Source: Ascaphus truei (taxonomy: Eukaryota; Chordata; Amphibia; Anura; Ascaphidae). From it: a DNA stretch of 64,000 nt. A program made the translations under genes and the position numbers. Below the pieces are notes generated by a model that made no database searches, was not told the DNA's origin, and was given only the letters and a program-made list of their open reading frames with translations. The stretch covers positions 73,811,763 through 73,875,762 of the forward strand of contig CM071570.1 of assembly GCA_036426205.1 (NCBI GenBank), in the 5' to 3' direction. This document shows positions 42,547-53,934 of this stretch, piece after piece; within the stretch, counting starts at the first letter, position 1; each line of letters starts with the position of its first letter.

Positions 42547-42738
42547 CATGGCCCCTTTGACACTAGCGATCACATGATCTCTCTGTCACTGATGATTGAA
42601 CAGAAGGGGAGGAGCCCTCTCCCGTTCCACTTCGGAGTGTAAAACGCGATCTCCCCTACAAGAGCAGTAAGATTATGATGTCATGGAGTGCAAGAACCTA
42701 TGAAACAGTAGCTACGTCTATAGGGGGCACCCAAAGGA
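42547..42738. mobile_element. piggyBac-like MITE, short copy
   Basis: TTAA occurs on both sides (42543-42546, 42739-42742). Ends CATGGCCCCTTTGACACT and GGGGGCACCCAAAGGA correspond, with small insertions, to the element at 37776. GTAGCTACGTCTATAG is shared. About 190 bp, so most of the interior is deleted. Confidence 0.55.
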
Positions 42739-42742
42739 TTAA

Positions 42743-43764
42743 TGTAAAACTTGACTTCTTTTTTTAATACTGTAAATGGCTCTGCAAAAGTCTGACCAAA
42801 AACAAATGTATTTTGCATTCCTTGCAGGAACACAGTGCACAGACTCGTGTGCATTTTTGGTGCTAGGGCATTTGTAACGTTTAAACGATGTGAAAGCATA
42901 GCCTTTGTAACACTCGCTTTGTTTATAAACGTGCAGTTAGCGTCTCTAAGCCATGCCACGGCATTTTATTGTCATGGAATTTCTAAAGTGAGCACGTTGC
43001 GATGAGAATTAAAATATAAGAACATTTATTTTTTTAATTATTTTTTTTTAAAAACAAGAACATTAAAAAGGAACCAAATGAATAGACATCGCGACTTCAA
43101 ACACAAAGTACACATATGGGGATAGCCACTCTCTAATTCTACTAAAGCCTTGTGCACTGATTAGATCCAATTCACTTCCTAACCTTCCCAAAATTATGTA
43201 ATCCCTGAAATCCAAAAGCCTCGAAGGGCTTAAGTTATAAAGCAGCGGTGATGTCATACCTCTAAAGGGTTGCCATGGAAATAGTTTCCACTTCTGCCAT
43301 ATGTCCTGTGGCAGGGAATGCTAGGATCCTATACCCCACGAGAGAACATTACTGCACAGTCACTGCAGTTGGTCAAATGTAGGAGTAATGTCACAGGATA
43401 TACTTTATACTGGAATCGTAAGGCTCTTCTGTTTTACTACCAATTTTTTTTTTTATAGAAGGTCACCAACATAGACACAGTAATGGTTTTTAACCTGCTT
43501 TGCAGACGAAAATAAAATAATGATTGCAGAAGGTTGAAAGGTTTATTACTTACAGCTTGAAGTCAAGAATAAACAGATGGGAAGCTATAAGGGGACCAGG
43601 TCATGCAATCTAAATGGTCTTTTTAAGTCTTTTTTTTTTTTACGGCTTATTATTCAAAAATGCAACTAGATGTTTTTAAGAGCATACCGGCACTAGCAAG
43701 GAGCAACCTACAATATACATTTTTATTATTAAAGCAGTATTATTATACCTTAGGTCCTATTAAA

Positions 43765-43768
<4 letters not shown>
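42743..43768. other. unassigned interval
   Basis: AT-rich with short frames; nothing recognised. Confidence 0.4.

Positions 43769-43833
<65 letters not shown>
43769..43833. repeat. compound (TC)n(TA)n(CA)n microsatellite
   Basis: Three dinucleotide blocks in succession: TC, then TA, then CA. Confidence 0.95.
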
Positions 43834-43836
<3 letters not shown>

Positions 43837-43887
43837 AAAAGTTTGAAACCCTTAGTATTTTCACATATTTCAAACCTAAAATGTTAC

Positions 43888-46036
43888 TGTGACGGGAGGG
43901 GGTAACCAGGCTATACAATAAAGGTTAAGCCCTCTGGTTACCCCTGAAACCGTGCGGTCCCTGGTAGCTCCATAAGCCAGGGACCTGGGATAATACATGT
44001 GGAAAATAAAGTGACCCCTGCTTTTTTCTGTTTTCATGTTACCTTAGCCCTACAGCTGTGAGATTTCTTGTGTCAGTTTTAGGTGGGATATTTGGGTGGA
44101 AATGCAATGATTTTGTTTGCAGTTCGGGGGCCAAAGTTAACCGTAGTCGTTTAATTCGCCCCAGCGAGCAGGCATGATTTGCCGGTACGCGGGGTGAGTT
44201 ACACCGGGTGTCCACGTGTTACATCCCAGTGTCCCCCAGACTCCTGAATTTCCAGCCCAAATAGCCCCAATCCATTTCCCATATAAGTTTAAGGTTCCCC
44301 TAAAGTATATTCTTTATAAAAGAGTACTTTATAACATGTTTTGCAATTACAGGCTCTATACAGTCAGCCAGGGCATCAGCATAGACGCCGGCATGTCTGA
44401 ATAGAGTCCGTAGCTCAAAGAAGAGAGGATGTCCAGAGGTGGGCGAGGAAAGGCGAATTGCCAAGTCTGGAGAACAAAGGGCACCCTGTGGGGACACCTT
44501 TTGTGTCTGCAAGACTTGGTGGAGCCTGCCCAGCGGGTGGCATTGGGTTAGCTGGGGAAAGATGGCGAGCGTAGGCGCTTTCCCCATTGGCTAATCCATA
44601 TTTTCTGCTCACACGGCTTTCCGAACCGGCTTAGCACACCCCCTTCTCTGACGTCAGCCGAGACGAGCCCCTGTTTCTATTGGCTGGTGGGGAGGAATTT
44701 CCACGCTCTGATTGGTCGCTCCTCCTTCCTCCACGCTGAACATAGCTCAGCGGAGGGTATGTAAGGAGAAGTCCCAGTGTAAGGGATCGGGGGACCCGAG
44801 GGTCCCCGTCACCCTTGCTCCCAGTACTGCTGCTCGTCCCAGGCCCCCTCCCCGTCAGCTCATTACCCGCTCCGGTTGGACACCACGCCTCCACGGCACA
44901 CGCCGCCTCCGCCCACACGCTGCAGGGGCGCGCGCGCGGGAGTGTTACAGGGCGCGCGCGCACCCGCACCCGTCCTCTTCTACACTCTTCCTGCAGCCTT
45001 GGCTCCACCTCCCAGCAGCTGGAGGCTATTCCCACTAGGGAACACCACACGAGGCATCCTAACCTATCTCTGGGACCACTCAGTCAAGCCCCCGCTCCGC
45101 CTCTTGCTCCCATTAGTTCTCCTGCATTTATAGTTCCTTTCTGCCCTCTCCTTCCTCGCTCTGCATAGTTTTCCTGTGGCTCTTGTAGTACGGAGGTCTA
45201 TGCCTGGCTCTCTTTTGTATTGCAGCTCTCGCTCCAGTCCCTGCCCTCGTTTGATACCCTTGGATTTGATCTCGGCTCTCGTTAGACTTCGTGTACCTCG
45301 CTACTCCCTGGACTCGGCTTTGGACCTCACTACGCTGCTCTCTCCTGCCCCTGACCTACGGCTTTCGGATCTTTACCCTCGGACCTCTGGCACCCCGGAC
45401 GCGGCAAGTATCAGGCTAACCCTTTCTCACCAGGCCCGGCAACGCATCATACCACACTCCGGGCACGCCCTCACTGCTGTTGGTGCGTATTATACCCTTA
45501 CCCACCTCAGTAGGGGGGACTGTACAGGTCTGTGGGCAGTCAAGCGTTACACCCAGTCAGAGAACCAGACGATTTTGTGGCTTGAGTCGATGAAGCTAGG
45601 GCGGGCTTTTCAAAGTTGCTCTATCCCAAAAGCAGAGCTTCGTTTTGAAGTGAAGAAAGTCTGCCCTGCACAGACTAAGTCAGACGCGAGGACCAAGTTC
45701 TCATCTGAGAACATAGCGGTCGCGGTCAGGAATTCCTGACGAAAACTGTTCCAGGAGTATCGGGACTAGGCCCGGGATAGGAGTTTCTGTTGAATCTCGG
45801 TTCAGGACGTCCGGAACAAGGTTCCGATCTGGGTAATCCCTTGCAAGCCGGCACCCTGCACCAAGGAAAGGCTAGATCTCATAACCTAGACCCGAGTAAG
45901 TATATTCTGTATTTTGTGTTTTGTTGTATTTTCAAGGTTTTATCCAAATAAACCCCATTTTATTTCACTGCCTTGCTTTGCCTATTGGCAGATCCCAGAA
46001 ATATAAATGTGTTAAGAGACCTGGTCTACCGTAACA
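43888..46036 (+). mobile_element. long solo LTR candidate, 2.15 kb, TGTGACGG...CCGTAACA
   Basis: The proposed ends TGTGACGG and CCGTAACA form an 8-bp inverted repeat with one mismatch and have the TG...CA form. Flanks GTTAC and GCTAT agree at 3 of 5 positions (both differences are transitions). A GC-rich body (44600-45500) includes CCAAT-type ATTGGCTGG and ATTGGTCG motifs, CpG clusters with GCGCGCGCG, and a pyrimidine-rich CTCGGCTTTGGACCTC section often seen in amphibian gypsy LTRs. AATAAA is at about 45948, 90 bp from the 3' end. No gag/pol. Open frames (45176-45739 and others) look incidental. Confidence 0.6.
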
Positions 46037-46259
46037 GCTATTAGATCCAAATCTAAGCCCTAATAATAGATAAAGATAACCTAATCAAACAAATGACACA
46101 AAATCGTGATACTTTTGCAACATTTATTTATCCACAACTGATTCAACATTCAATATCTGTGTGATATTGAATATGTGAACCTTTAGATTCAGTACCTGGT
46201 GGCTCTCCCTTGAGCAGCAATAACTTCAACTAAGCATTTCCTGTATCTGCTGGTCAGTC

Positions 46260-46487
46260 TCAAACATCGGTTTTGAGTAATATTGGCCCAAATACCACCT
46301 TACAGAACTGCTTCAACTTAATGACATTTGAGGGCTTCCTTGCATGGACAGCTCTCTTCAGATCCTGCCCATTGTTGGGGTTTAGGTCCGGACTTTGACT
46401 AGGCCATTCTAAAACGCGGACTTTCTTAGTCTGCAGCCATTCTTTTCTAGATCTGCTTGTATGTTTAGGATCATTGTCTTGCTTCAT
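46260..46487 (-). pseudogene. Tc1 transposase C-terminal fragment
   Basis: MKQDNDPKHTSRSRKEWLQT carries the second catalytic aspartate (DNDPKH), and VLEWPSQSPDLNPN follows. The expected NPIE...W segment is replaced by NPNNGQDLKRAVHARKP, so the catalytic glutamate is lost, apparently by a two-codon deletion. The C-terminus LKQFCKVVFGPIL is typical but truncated. Confidence 0.85.
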
Positions 46488-46490
46488 GAC

Positions 46491-46694
46491 CTACTTTCGC
46501 TTAATCTTTAGCTCATGGACTGGTGGCCTGATGTTCACCTCTAGAATTCTCTGATACAATGCAGAATTCAAAGTTGTGTCAATGATTGCAAGCCGTCCAG
46601 GTTCTGAGGCAGCAAAACAGCCCCAAACTATCACACGTCTACCACCATGCTTGACGTTTGGGATGCTGTTCTGTTTGGACGCACTCTTTGGCAT
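46491..46694 (-). pseudogene. Tc1 transposase middle fragment
   Basis: Contains VKHGGRRVIVWGCFAASEPG and LAIIDTTLNSALYQRILE, the Tc1 segment between the first and second catalytic aspartates. Just upstream (about 46735-46760) the VxTDESTVHLF box still has the first aspartate, but the tryptophan of WTDES is a stop codon. Confidence 0.85.
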
Positions 46695-46920
46695 GCACCC
46701 AACATTGTGTTTCTCATTGAGGCAAAAAAGGTGTACTGTTGACTCATCTGTTCAGACAACATTGTTCAAGAATTCTTCTGGATCATCAATGTGCTCTTTG
46801 ACAAACTTCAGACGGGCAGCAATGTTCTTTTTAGAGAGCAGTGGTTTCCTCCTGGCTATCCTTCCATGAACACCATTCTTGTTCAGTCTTTTTCTGATAG
46901 TTAACTCATGAACACTCACA

Positions 46921-47232
46921 TTAGCCAATGCGAGAGTGGCCTGCAGATCCTTGGATGTTACTCTGGGGTTCGTTGTGACTTTCTGGATGATTTACCGGTT
47001 TGTTCTTGGGAGAGATTTTGGTAGGATGACCGCTCCTGGATAGAGTGACTGTGGTTTTGAACTTTCTCCATCTGTCCGACAGTGGATTGGTGGAGCCCCA
47101 AATCTTTAGAAATGCTTTTGCAACCCTTTCCAGATTGAGCATCAATAAATGCGTTTCTGAGGTCCTCAGACATTTCTTTTGATCACGGCATGATGTGTTT
47201 CCACACACCTGTATGGTGAAGACCAAACCCAC
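46921..47232 (-). pseudogene. Tc1 transposase N-terminal fragment, frameshifted
   Basis: One frame reads KCLRTSETHLLMLNLERVAK and then KTTVTLSRSGHPTKISPK; the overlapping frame (46958-47173) reads KGCKSISKDLGLHQSTVGQ. The true HTH is in the second frame and the SGHP(T)KISP linker in the first, so a frameshift near 47085 lies between. Confidence 0.75.
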
Positions 47233-47390
47233 AAAGTTTCTAATCTGTCTATAGGGTGGGGCTTCCCAAACTCACCCTAAAGATTTACCTAATTATTTCA
47301 ACACCTGATTCTAATTATTCCCTTTAATTTAGCTGATAAAACCAGGGTTTCACTTACTTTTGAACATGCCCTGACTCTTAATTACTCATT

Positions 47391-48625
47391 GTATATATAT
47401 TTTTTTTTTTCAGTAGCTCTTTGATTCTGGTATACTCTGGAAGAAAAAAAGTTAGAACTTTAACTATATTATTGTTGTTTAAATCCTACAAGTATACAAC
47501 ATAAGGAATCCTTAAACTGACCCTTATTTTTGAACATATTAATTTACACTGTGCGTAAACCAGTATCTGTAAAGGGAGGATCTCAAATAGTCCGGCAGCA
47601 ACATGATGAAGTCTGACACATGCATATGATCAGCGATCGCATTCTATTAATAGAACCTCTGCTGGGAATTCGTTCTATCCAAGCACTGCCAAAAGGTGCA
47701 CATCGATTTCTTCCAGTAATTATATCATGGGACTTTGTTACTGTGAAAATATCTACGTGAAGGACAAATCCAATCCTCGCTCACTCGCTCACTCTCATTA
47801 TGTTTCTAAGTAATGACATGGTGAAGTCGGACTTGTGTCTGTATGGTTATATACAGACTGCCACTTACAGTAAGAGTAACAAGATACAAGCACAAGTATG
47901 ATATACTAGGAGGGGTATGTTGATAGGTGTAACATAAAGCATTTAGGGTAATACTGCACTGTACATATAAGTTGCCTGGCACTATCTTTTCTTTCCAGTT
48001 CTGCGGTCATTCATATTGTGTTTGGATAACAAAATGATGCAATGGGATATTGTGTTATGTAGCAGAATATCCAATTGGTTGTAGTACAGTTTGTGCAGAC
48101 CACCTTTCTTTGCTAGTTGATATTTGAACGTAGCTGTATTGAAAATCCCTGCGGTGCTTTTCTGATTTAAAAATATAAAGGGGCTATCTCTAACCAGCTG
48201 TTTTCTTCTTTATCTGGGTTGTCTTAGGAACAGTTAGTGAACGGGTCTCTTTAAATTAATTTGAGTAAAATTAATGTGGTTCAGTGACATACATCAGATG
48301 GTCTAATCTAAAAGGAATACGCTATCATCATCATCTCTCATCGGGTGGATTGGTACAGTATGTATTAGGAAAAATAAGCTCATAACCACAAAACATTGCT
48401 TAAGTAAAGCAGAATACTCTAAATTAATGCAGGCATATCCAATTGGGAATTATAGACTCCTTCTTCAGCAAAATGGTTAAGGATTATTGCTGGCTGCTTA
48501 ATTGACTCTAATATGCTTTGACTTGGACTCTATTCTAATCCATTAGAGTTTTATCACTTCCACCGAGATCTACTTCTTTCACTGGCATGGTTTCCTTTCT
48601 ATAGATGCATTGCAGTCACTTAACC
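47391..48625. other. unassigned 1.2-kb interval
   Basis: AT-rich; a short TA/T run near 47392-47412. Nothing recognised. Its last eight bases ACTTAACC (48618-48625) are the left TSD of the next MITE. Confidence 0.4.
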
Positions 48626-48962
48626 CAGGGGTGCGCAAAGTTTTGATCCTGTGCCCTCCTGCCTGCTCACCTCCCGGCTCGCGCCCCCCACCTCCTCATG
48701 ATGCTCGGCTCCGGCGTAAAATGATGTTGCGGGGTCATGTGACGCCACGTTGCCATGGCAACGTGATGTCACGTGACCCGCAGCGTCATTTGGCGCCAGG
48801 TTACCATGGCGACGCGTCGTCGAAGACCAGGTAGGAGAAGCTGCAGGGGCCTCGCGCGGTCCCCCGGCATTTAATTTAAATGCCCGGGGGAGAGAGTGGG
48901 ACCTCTGTAGCCGCCCCCCCACCCCGCAAAATCTCCCACCCCCCACCCACTTTGCGCACCCG
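48626..48962 (+). mobile_element. hAT-type MITE (family H), complete, TSD ACTTAACC
   Basis: CAGGGGTGCGCAAAGTTTTG at the left and CACTTTGCGCACCCG at the right are inverted ends. ACTTAACC flanks both (48618-48625, 48963-48970), an exact 8-bp TSD diagnostic for hAT. The interior holds palindromic GCCATGGCAACGTGATGTCA and GGCATTTAATTTAAATGCC segments and no coding. Partial copies lie at 4865 and 42296. Confidence 0.92.
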
Positions 48963-49189
48963 ACTTAACCCATTCACTGTCAGGGTGATGGCAACGCATT
49001 TTGAAAGAGTGAAGGGCTTAAAACAAGAGAATGTTTTAGGTTTGCTTTTCAGTCATACAGTATACTATATTCACCATAATCTGAATGGTTGCTAAATAAT
49101 ATTTACAAATAACAACCTCATTCACACTGAAATGTTCTATCAATGTCAAAATCATTTGTGTAAAATTATTAAGATGTTCCATAGACACA

Positions 49190-49350
49190 ATTTAGATTGT
49201 AAGCTCTTTGGGGCAGGGAGTCACGTTCCTTATACTTGCTTTAATGTTACATGCTCTTATCCCTGTGTGGAATATGTAATTCCCTGTAATTGTCATTATG
49301 ATTTTATTGGCAAGGTCTGTGCTACATAGTAATAAGTAATAATAACAGTA
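49190..49350 (+). repeat. L2-like 3' tail
   Basis: AGATTGTAAGCTCTTTGGGG, CAGGGAGTCACGTTCC and GTGCTACATAGTAATAAG, matching the layout at 30355-30498. Confidence 0.6.
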
Positions 49351-50030
49351 TAGAAAGCAAAAGTGTTTTCTTCAACACTTTGGCACCTACAGGTATTTGT
49401 TACATGGTAACTTTGTAGTTGAAAAAACGGATCGATATGTTTAGGTGCTATGTAGGGATAAAAAGAGTGGAAAGTCACTGAACTCAATAGTATTGTTCAG
49501 TGCAAAAATACGTTAAACTGTAATAGTGCCAATCAGGCAAGGAAAATCCTATTGACTTTAACATCAGTGGGAGTTTGCGTGTCCGATCAGCACTAGAACA
49601 GTTTAATGAATAACCCCCACTGTGCCAAACACAAAGAGACATACAAGTGATTAGTAAAGTTGTAACATTCAGTTTTTTCATGGATTGAATATTGCCAAGA
49701 CTTATAACGTCAAGTTTGTGAGAAATAAATGTACCTACTGAAGCCCCACGTGTTAACTACTAGAGCACCTATTATGTACAGTATGTGAGAGTATCAATCG
49801 TCTGTGCATGTTCTCCCACTAATCAAACCATCAATATTTTCAGCCCGGGGAAAAAAAATTTCGCTGTCAATTCCTATCTAATAGTTTATTGATTAGCTTG
49901 TGAATACTTCACTTGGCAAGATTTTCTCCTGTACTATACATACCAAATTTGCATATCGCATGGATCTGACAAGCCTAGAAAAAAACTATCGAAAAAACAC
50001 TTAGTGAAGGATAGACAGGCAAGTACCATT
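49351..50030. other. unassigned interval
   Basis: No feature recognised. Confidence 0.4.
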
Positions 50031-50462
50031 TAAAGGAGCAATTCATGCAATATCCTGTGTGTGTTTTTTTTAATGAATCAGTTCTGTAGTATTAGATAAT
50101 ACTTACTCCCTTTTTTTTTTTTCAACGTAACTCTTGATACCATATTTAATGGCTTTTAATATAATGAGTTTCCTTATATTTCTATAGCAGGCACGTCCCC
50201 AGCAGTGCAAAATCTTTGCAACACTTTTCTATTTGTAATTATTTGTTGCCAATATTGCCAGCAGTATGAGCTGCAAACTGTACCAATAGATAATGTTACC
50301 TTAGTAATATTCGAATACATTGTAGCTGCGGAGTTACACTGACTGAAAGATTGATTGAAACTTAAAGGCAGCCATTTAGTGAACCCAGGGAAGCAGGATT
50401 GTTGCTGATCGATCACAGTGGAACGAATCAGCAGCTGGGGTCATTTGTTTTCAATAAAGGTA
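50031..50462 (+). mobile_element. MITE family T, copy
   Basis: AATGAATCAGTTCTGTAGTA, TTTCTATAGCAGGCACG, CCCAGCAGTGCAAAATC, TTGTTGCCAATATTGCCAGC, CACTGACTGAAAGATTGATT and GCAGCCATTTAGTGAACCC are shared in order with the copies at 52825 (inverted) and 61975-64000. It is the longest uninterrupted member here. Confidence 0.7.
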
Positions 50463-50479
50463 ATCAAAAGCTGCATATA

Positions 50480-50589
50480 TTAAAATCAGCTCCGGACCTG
50501 TTGGAGAAGAGGGACTAAATGTCCCCCCAAAGCCACAGCACAAGTCCACCAACGTGTTTCGGGCACTATGCCCTTTCTCAAGGTGATTG
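50480..50589 (+). repeat. gaaacgcgt-type motif block
   Basis: CCACCAACGTGTTTCGGGCA then CTATGCCCTTTCTCAAGG. The same CAACGCGTTTCG core appears at 32529 and 63331. It ends at CTCAAGG, next to the composite element copy. Confidence 0.5.
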
Positions 50590-50607
50590 TGGACTTCTGT
50601 GCAGCAG

Positions 50608-50701
50608 GCTGTACTTCAAGCTGAGGATCATTGCTTTGTGGGTCAAGAGTTATTGGTGCCGCAGTTGGATGAGGAGGATGAAAGCCTTCATCCAGGCAAG
50701 G
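50608..50701 (+). other. exon-like block homologous to 18070-18131
   Basis: Between CTGTGCAGCAG and AAGG|GTAAGAAA. The stop-free frame reads AVLQAEDHCFVGQELL then VPQLDEEDESLHPGKG. The last part aligns with PQCMDGEEDEDGLHRG of the first copy with whole-codon gaps. It is longer at its 5' side than the first copy. Function unknown. Confidence 0.45.
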
Positions 50702-50867
50702 GTAAGAAACACATTGATTGTATTTTCTTTCAATGTTGCCCATTAATTGCCAATGTGGTTATCTGTGCCCATTGAGGGTATAGATAGCCACAGTGACAAT
50801 CACTGGATTAAATGGATAGTGTATTTTTTATTGTATGTAATTTTATTGAACTGTATTGTTTATTTGA

Positions 50868-50913
50868 ATGGGCAAAAGTGCTATTAGCCATCTTTGGCTA
50901 ATGTCACTTTTGA
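50868..50913. repeat. hairpin GGGCAAAAGTGCTATTAGCC type
   Basis: CAAAAGTG..ATTAGCCA pairs with TGGCTAAT..CACTTTTG around TCTT. It corresponds in position to the 18183-18230 hairpin of the first copy. Confidence 0.75.
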
Positions 50914-50924
50914 ACATTCCTGGG

Positions 50925-51130
50925 TGTTGGTGGTAGAGTGGATGGACAAAGGGGTACTTGCCCCAAGGTGGGTGTTTAGGCCTCGAAGGAGGGGTTTACA
51001 CCTTCATTAGCTTAGCCATTACAACCACTAAGGTAATGAAAGGGTTAACCCCTCCTGCAAGCCTCCCGGGAGGCCTAACCACCCACCCTTGGGCAACTAC
51101 AACCTTCACCCACCCCCTCTACCACTAACA
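50925..51130. repeat. C/G-rich palindrome enclosing an AAGGTAATGAA hairpin
   Basis: Outer arms about 50925-51001 and 51043-51130 pair (GGTGGTAGAGTGG with CCCTCTACCAC; GCCCCAAGGTGGGTG with CACCCTTGGGC). The centre at 51002-51041 is TTCATTAGCTTAG...CACTAAGGTAATGAA. Confidence 0.75.
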
Positions 51131-51152
51131 AACCGGGCACTTCTATTTAACA

Positions 51153-51190
51153 CCTTTATTACCTTAGCGGTTAGCCACTAAGGTAATGAA
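51153..51190. repeat. hairpin module AAGGTAATGAA
   Basis: TTTATTACCTTAGCGGTTAG then CCACTAAGGTAATGAA, the fifth member of the series. Confidence 0.75.
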
Positions 51191-51680
51191 GCTGGGATGT
51201 AATTTTATTTGTATTACATACGATTGAAGCAGGGGGCCTCCGGAGCTGAAAGTAATGTGTGTCAGCTCCCCCGGCTTCAATCCTATGCAGCAAAAATAAA
51301 TTATACTCCTTCATACAGCTGCGACCGCCTTTATCCTAAGGCGGCCGTAGCAGCGCCGCTCTGATAACCGCGGCCAGACGCGGTCTGTTTTCTTTTTTGA
51401 AAATGAATGTATATCGCGAACCCGATTTCACCACCCTTTAGATGGCATATGAGAATATGCGAGTTTAATGCGATGTGCATGTCGAAGATACCTGAATAGC
51501 AGTTGCTGGCAAAAAATTTAAGTTTGAGCATTTTTTTGAACTACCACACAGCCTGTAAGTGATAACGCTCGTTAAAAAGCCGTTTACAAGCGATTTTGAC
51601 ATGTTGAAGCTTTCTGAATAGCTACATATGCACAATCGCTTGAAAAGTTCACTTATCAAAGCTACCTGAATAGGCCCCTA

Positions 51681-52824
51681 TGTGTTTCCCCTAACGCATC
51701 AGCGATCCCCATACCAGTCAATATAATATTTTCACCATAGTTTGAAACACACTAGATATATTAACATTAGGATTACATTTAAGGACTTTTATTTTATCTA
51801 AATTTCTCCTTACACCGTATGTTCAATAATCAAAGCATGAAGGCCTGATGTTTATTTAGCTAACAGTAGTAGTAAATAAATAACAGTACACAAAGATATT
51901 GTACTGTAGCTTAGGAAATATTGTATTGATCTACAGTGCATTATCACCATGAACATTACTGTTCTACTCCTCATTGAGTCCCATTGAGATCCATTCATTT
52001 TCATTGATAAATTACCTTTGAGTGTGCTGTTATTATTACTATATAGTTGATCTATAGCACTTGTTTCAGTCAGATCTGTAACACAGCATCCCTTTATGTG
52101 ATTGAATATGCCACTTCATACATAATATTTTTTTTGTGCGTGAAGTGCATTTATTTCATGGGTATGGTATACTCTTTAAAAAAATAAAAAATAATAATAA
52201 ATAAAAAATAAGCAGAAAATCAATGCACAGTAAGAAAAAGTGGACAAATGATCTTGACTTTGGTTGTGTGTGGTTAAAAGGGGAAGTTTATTTGCTTTAT
52301 CCAACTGCTGCTCAGCAAGGCAGTGCAATAACAAAAAATGGCACTATTTCTGTAACATAAATTTCAAAAGGTTATATTTTATTTTTTCCATTTGTTTTCA
52401 CAGTGACCTTTAAAACTTTGTGAAATGTCACTGCCATTACTAATGGGTATTTGTAAATAGCATTCACACTGAAAAGAAATACAATACCCTGACCTGGTAT
52501 GAGAAACATAATATACGTACAAAATCTTGGTTCAATAACAGGTATACTGCACCTTCTGAGTCTCACTGACTCCCTGTGCCTTAACTGCAATATTCACATG
52601 GTAAGCACTGAAAAGTGGCACATTAAAAATGGTGGAGTCTGAATTGTGGTGTTCTACAATATTTGATTGTGTTAAAACACAATTGTTTCCCCCTTTTTTT
52701 CTACTGAGTTGTATATTTAAAGCATGTGACAATGTATAATTCTACATTCCTAGCTAAGCTGGCAATCGTTTGGTGCTTCTGTTATAAAGCTGTAAAAAAT
52801 TCTGATTGTGTGCCTAACATAATG
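51681..52824. other. unassigned interval
   Basis: AT-rich with an A-rich run near 52180-52212. No coding seen. Confidence 0.4.
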
Positions 52825-53158
52825 GTCGCCTTTCAGTTTCAATCAATGCTTCAGTCAGTGTAACACAGCAACTACAATGTATCCCGATATTACTAAGGTA
52901 ACATTATCTAATGTTAAAGTTTGCAGCTGAATCTGCTGGGAGTATTGGCAACAAATTATCCGAAACAGGAAAGTGTTGCAAAGATTGTGCACTGCTATAG
53001 AAATCAAGGGATGCTTTAAAACCAATAAAAAACCGTATTAAGAGTTATTAAATAAATTAAATTAACAGTCATTATTATCTACTACTACAGAACTGATTTT
53101 TTGATTAAAAAAAAACATATAACATGTCACATGTTTTTGTTGTTGTTGCTTTAAGCAG
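52825..53158 (-). mobile_element. MITE family T, inverted copy
   Basis: The reverse complement carries ATCAGTTCTGTAGTAGTAG, GATTTCTATAGCAGTGCAC, TTTGTTGCCAATACTCCC and CACTGACTGAAGCATTGATT in family order. The right edge TTGCTTTAAGCAG corresponds to the CTGCAGTTTAAAG-like terminus. Confidence 0.7.
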
Positions 53159-53640
53159 TCTGTGTCTACAAAGCTTTGCAGATACTGTACTGTGCTTGGA
53201 TTGAAGGATCAGTCTTGCAGTTAAGAGGGCAATACAAAAATAAACCAGCACCTCCAACTGAAATCAGGATCGCAACAGTACTTTTTGAGAAGCATTCTCT
53301 TACTTGCAGTACATCACAGTATACGGTATAGCTGTTGGGATTGTGTTACTTTCCTTGAATTTTTTTTTGTAGGATACTTTTATTCTTTAACAATGGTGCT
53401 GGAAATGTGAAAATGTTTCATGCACGGCTTCGAGGACTATTAAATACTGTACACAATCTTCCATGTATTCATTTTTTTTTTTTTAAAGTATGTTAAACAT
53501 TTAATGATCTGTTGTGGAGGATATCAAATAATAAACTTGTTTCAATTGTTCAATCTCTACCATTAGGTCTTATTTATAGAAGATACAGATCAAGATGGTG
53601 CAATTTGTTGCAAAGCACGGAGAACGTTTTTCATCTACAT
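53159..53640. other. unassigned sequence
   Basis: No feature seen. The last eight bases ATCTACAT (53633-53640) are the left TSD of the next element. Confidence 0.4.
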
Positions 53641-53934
53641 AAGGCCTGCACAACACGCGGCACGCGGGCCGCATGCGGCCAGCCTGCACTCACTGTGCGG
53701 CCTGCGGCAGCTTTCTGCTCTCCCCCTCCCTCCCGAGTCCGCTCTCCCGCTCCTCCACGAGCCCGCACTCCCCCGCGCCCGCTCTCCCCCTCGCAGGGTA
53801 GCAGCGCGCTCTAGCATTGAGGCACTTCCGTGCCTGCTGCTTGCTAGAGCGTGCGTGCAGTCCTGCCTGCTCTGCCGCCGCCTCCACCGCAAACCAAGGT
53901 AGGGAAGGGGGGGAGGGGGAGGGTGGCGAGATGA

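Larger units (their letters stand above)
46055..47390 (-). mobile_element. decayed Tc1-type transposon
   Basis: The transposase is broken into at least three frames on the minus strand. Neither terminal inverted repeat nor a TA duplication could be found. The left end begins about 20 bp from the end of the LTR at 46036, so that LTR insertion, or a deletion, may have removed it. The element is a different Tc1 lineage from 34747. Confidence 0.75.
50590..51680 (+). mobile_element. second copy of the composite palindrome-rich element
   Basis: In order it shows the exon-like block, an AT-rich stretch, the GGGCAAAAGTGC...CACTTTTG hairpin, a C-rich palindrome around an AAGGTAATGAA hairpin, a second such hairpin, and GCAGGGGGCCTCCGGAGCTG (compare GCAGGGGGTCTCCTGAGCTG at 19296). 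This is the module order of 18070-19300. The right end CTACCTGAATAGGCCCCTA differs from the GGGGGCCGATTCACTAAG end of the first copy. The promoter-like block and left end are absent. Confidence 0.65.

Noticed and set aside
44631..45739. Several 85-190-codon frames on both strands
   Set aside because: They lie in the GC-rich body of an LTR-like block, where stop codons are rare; no recognisable domain.
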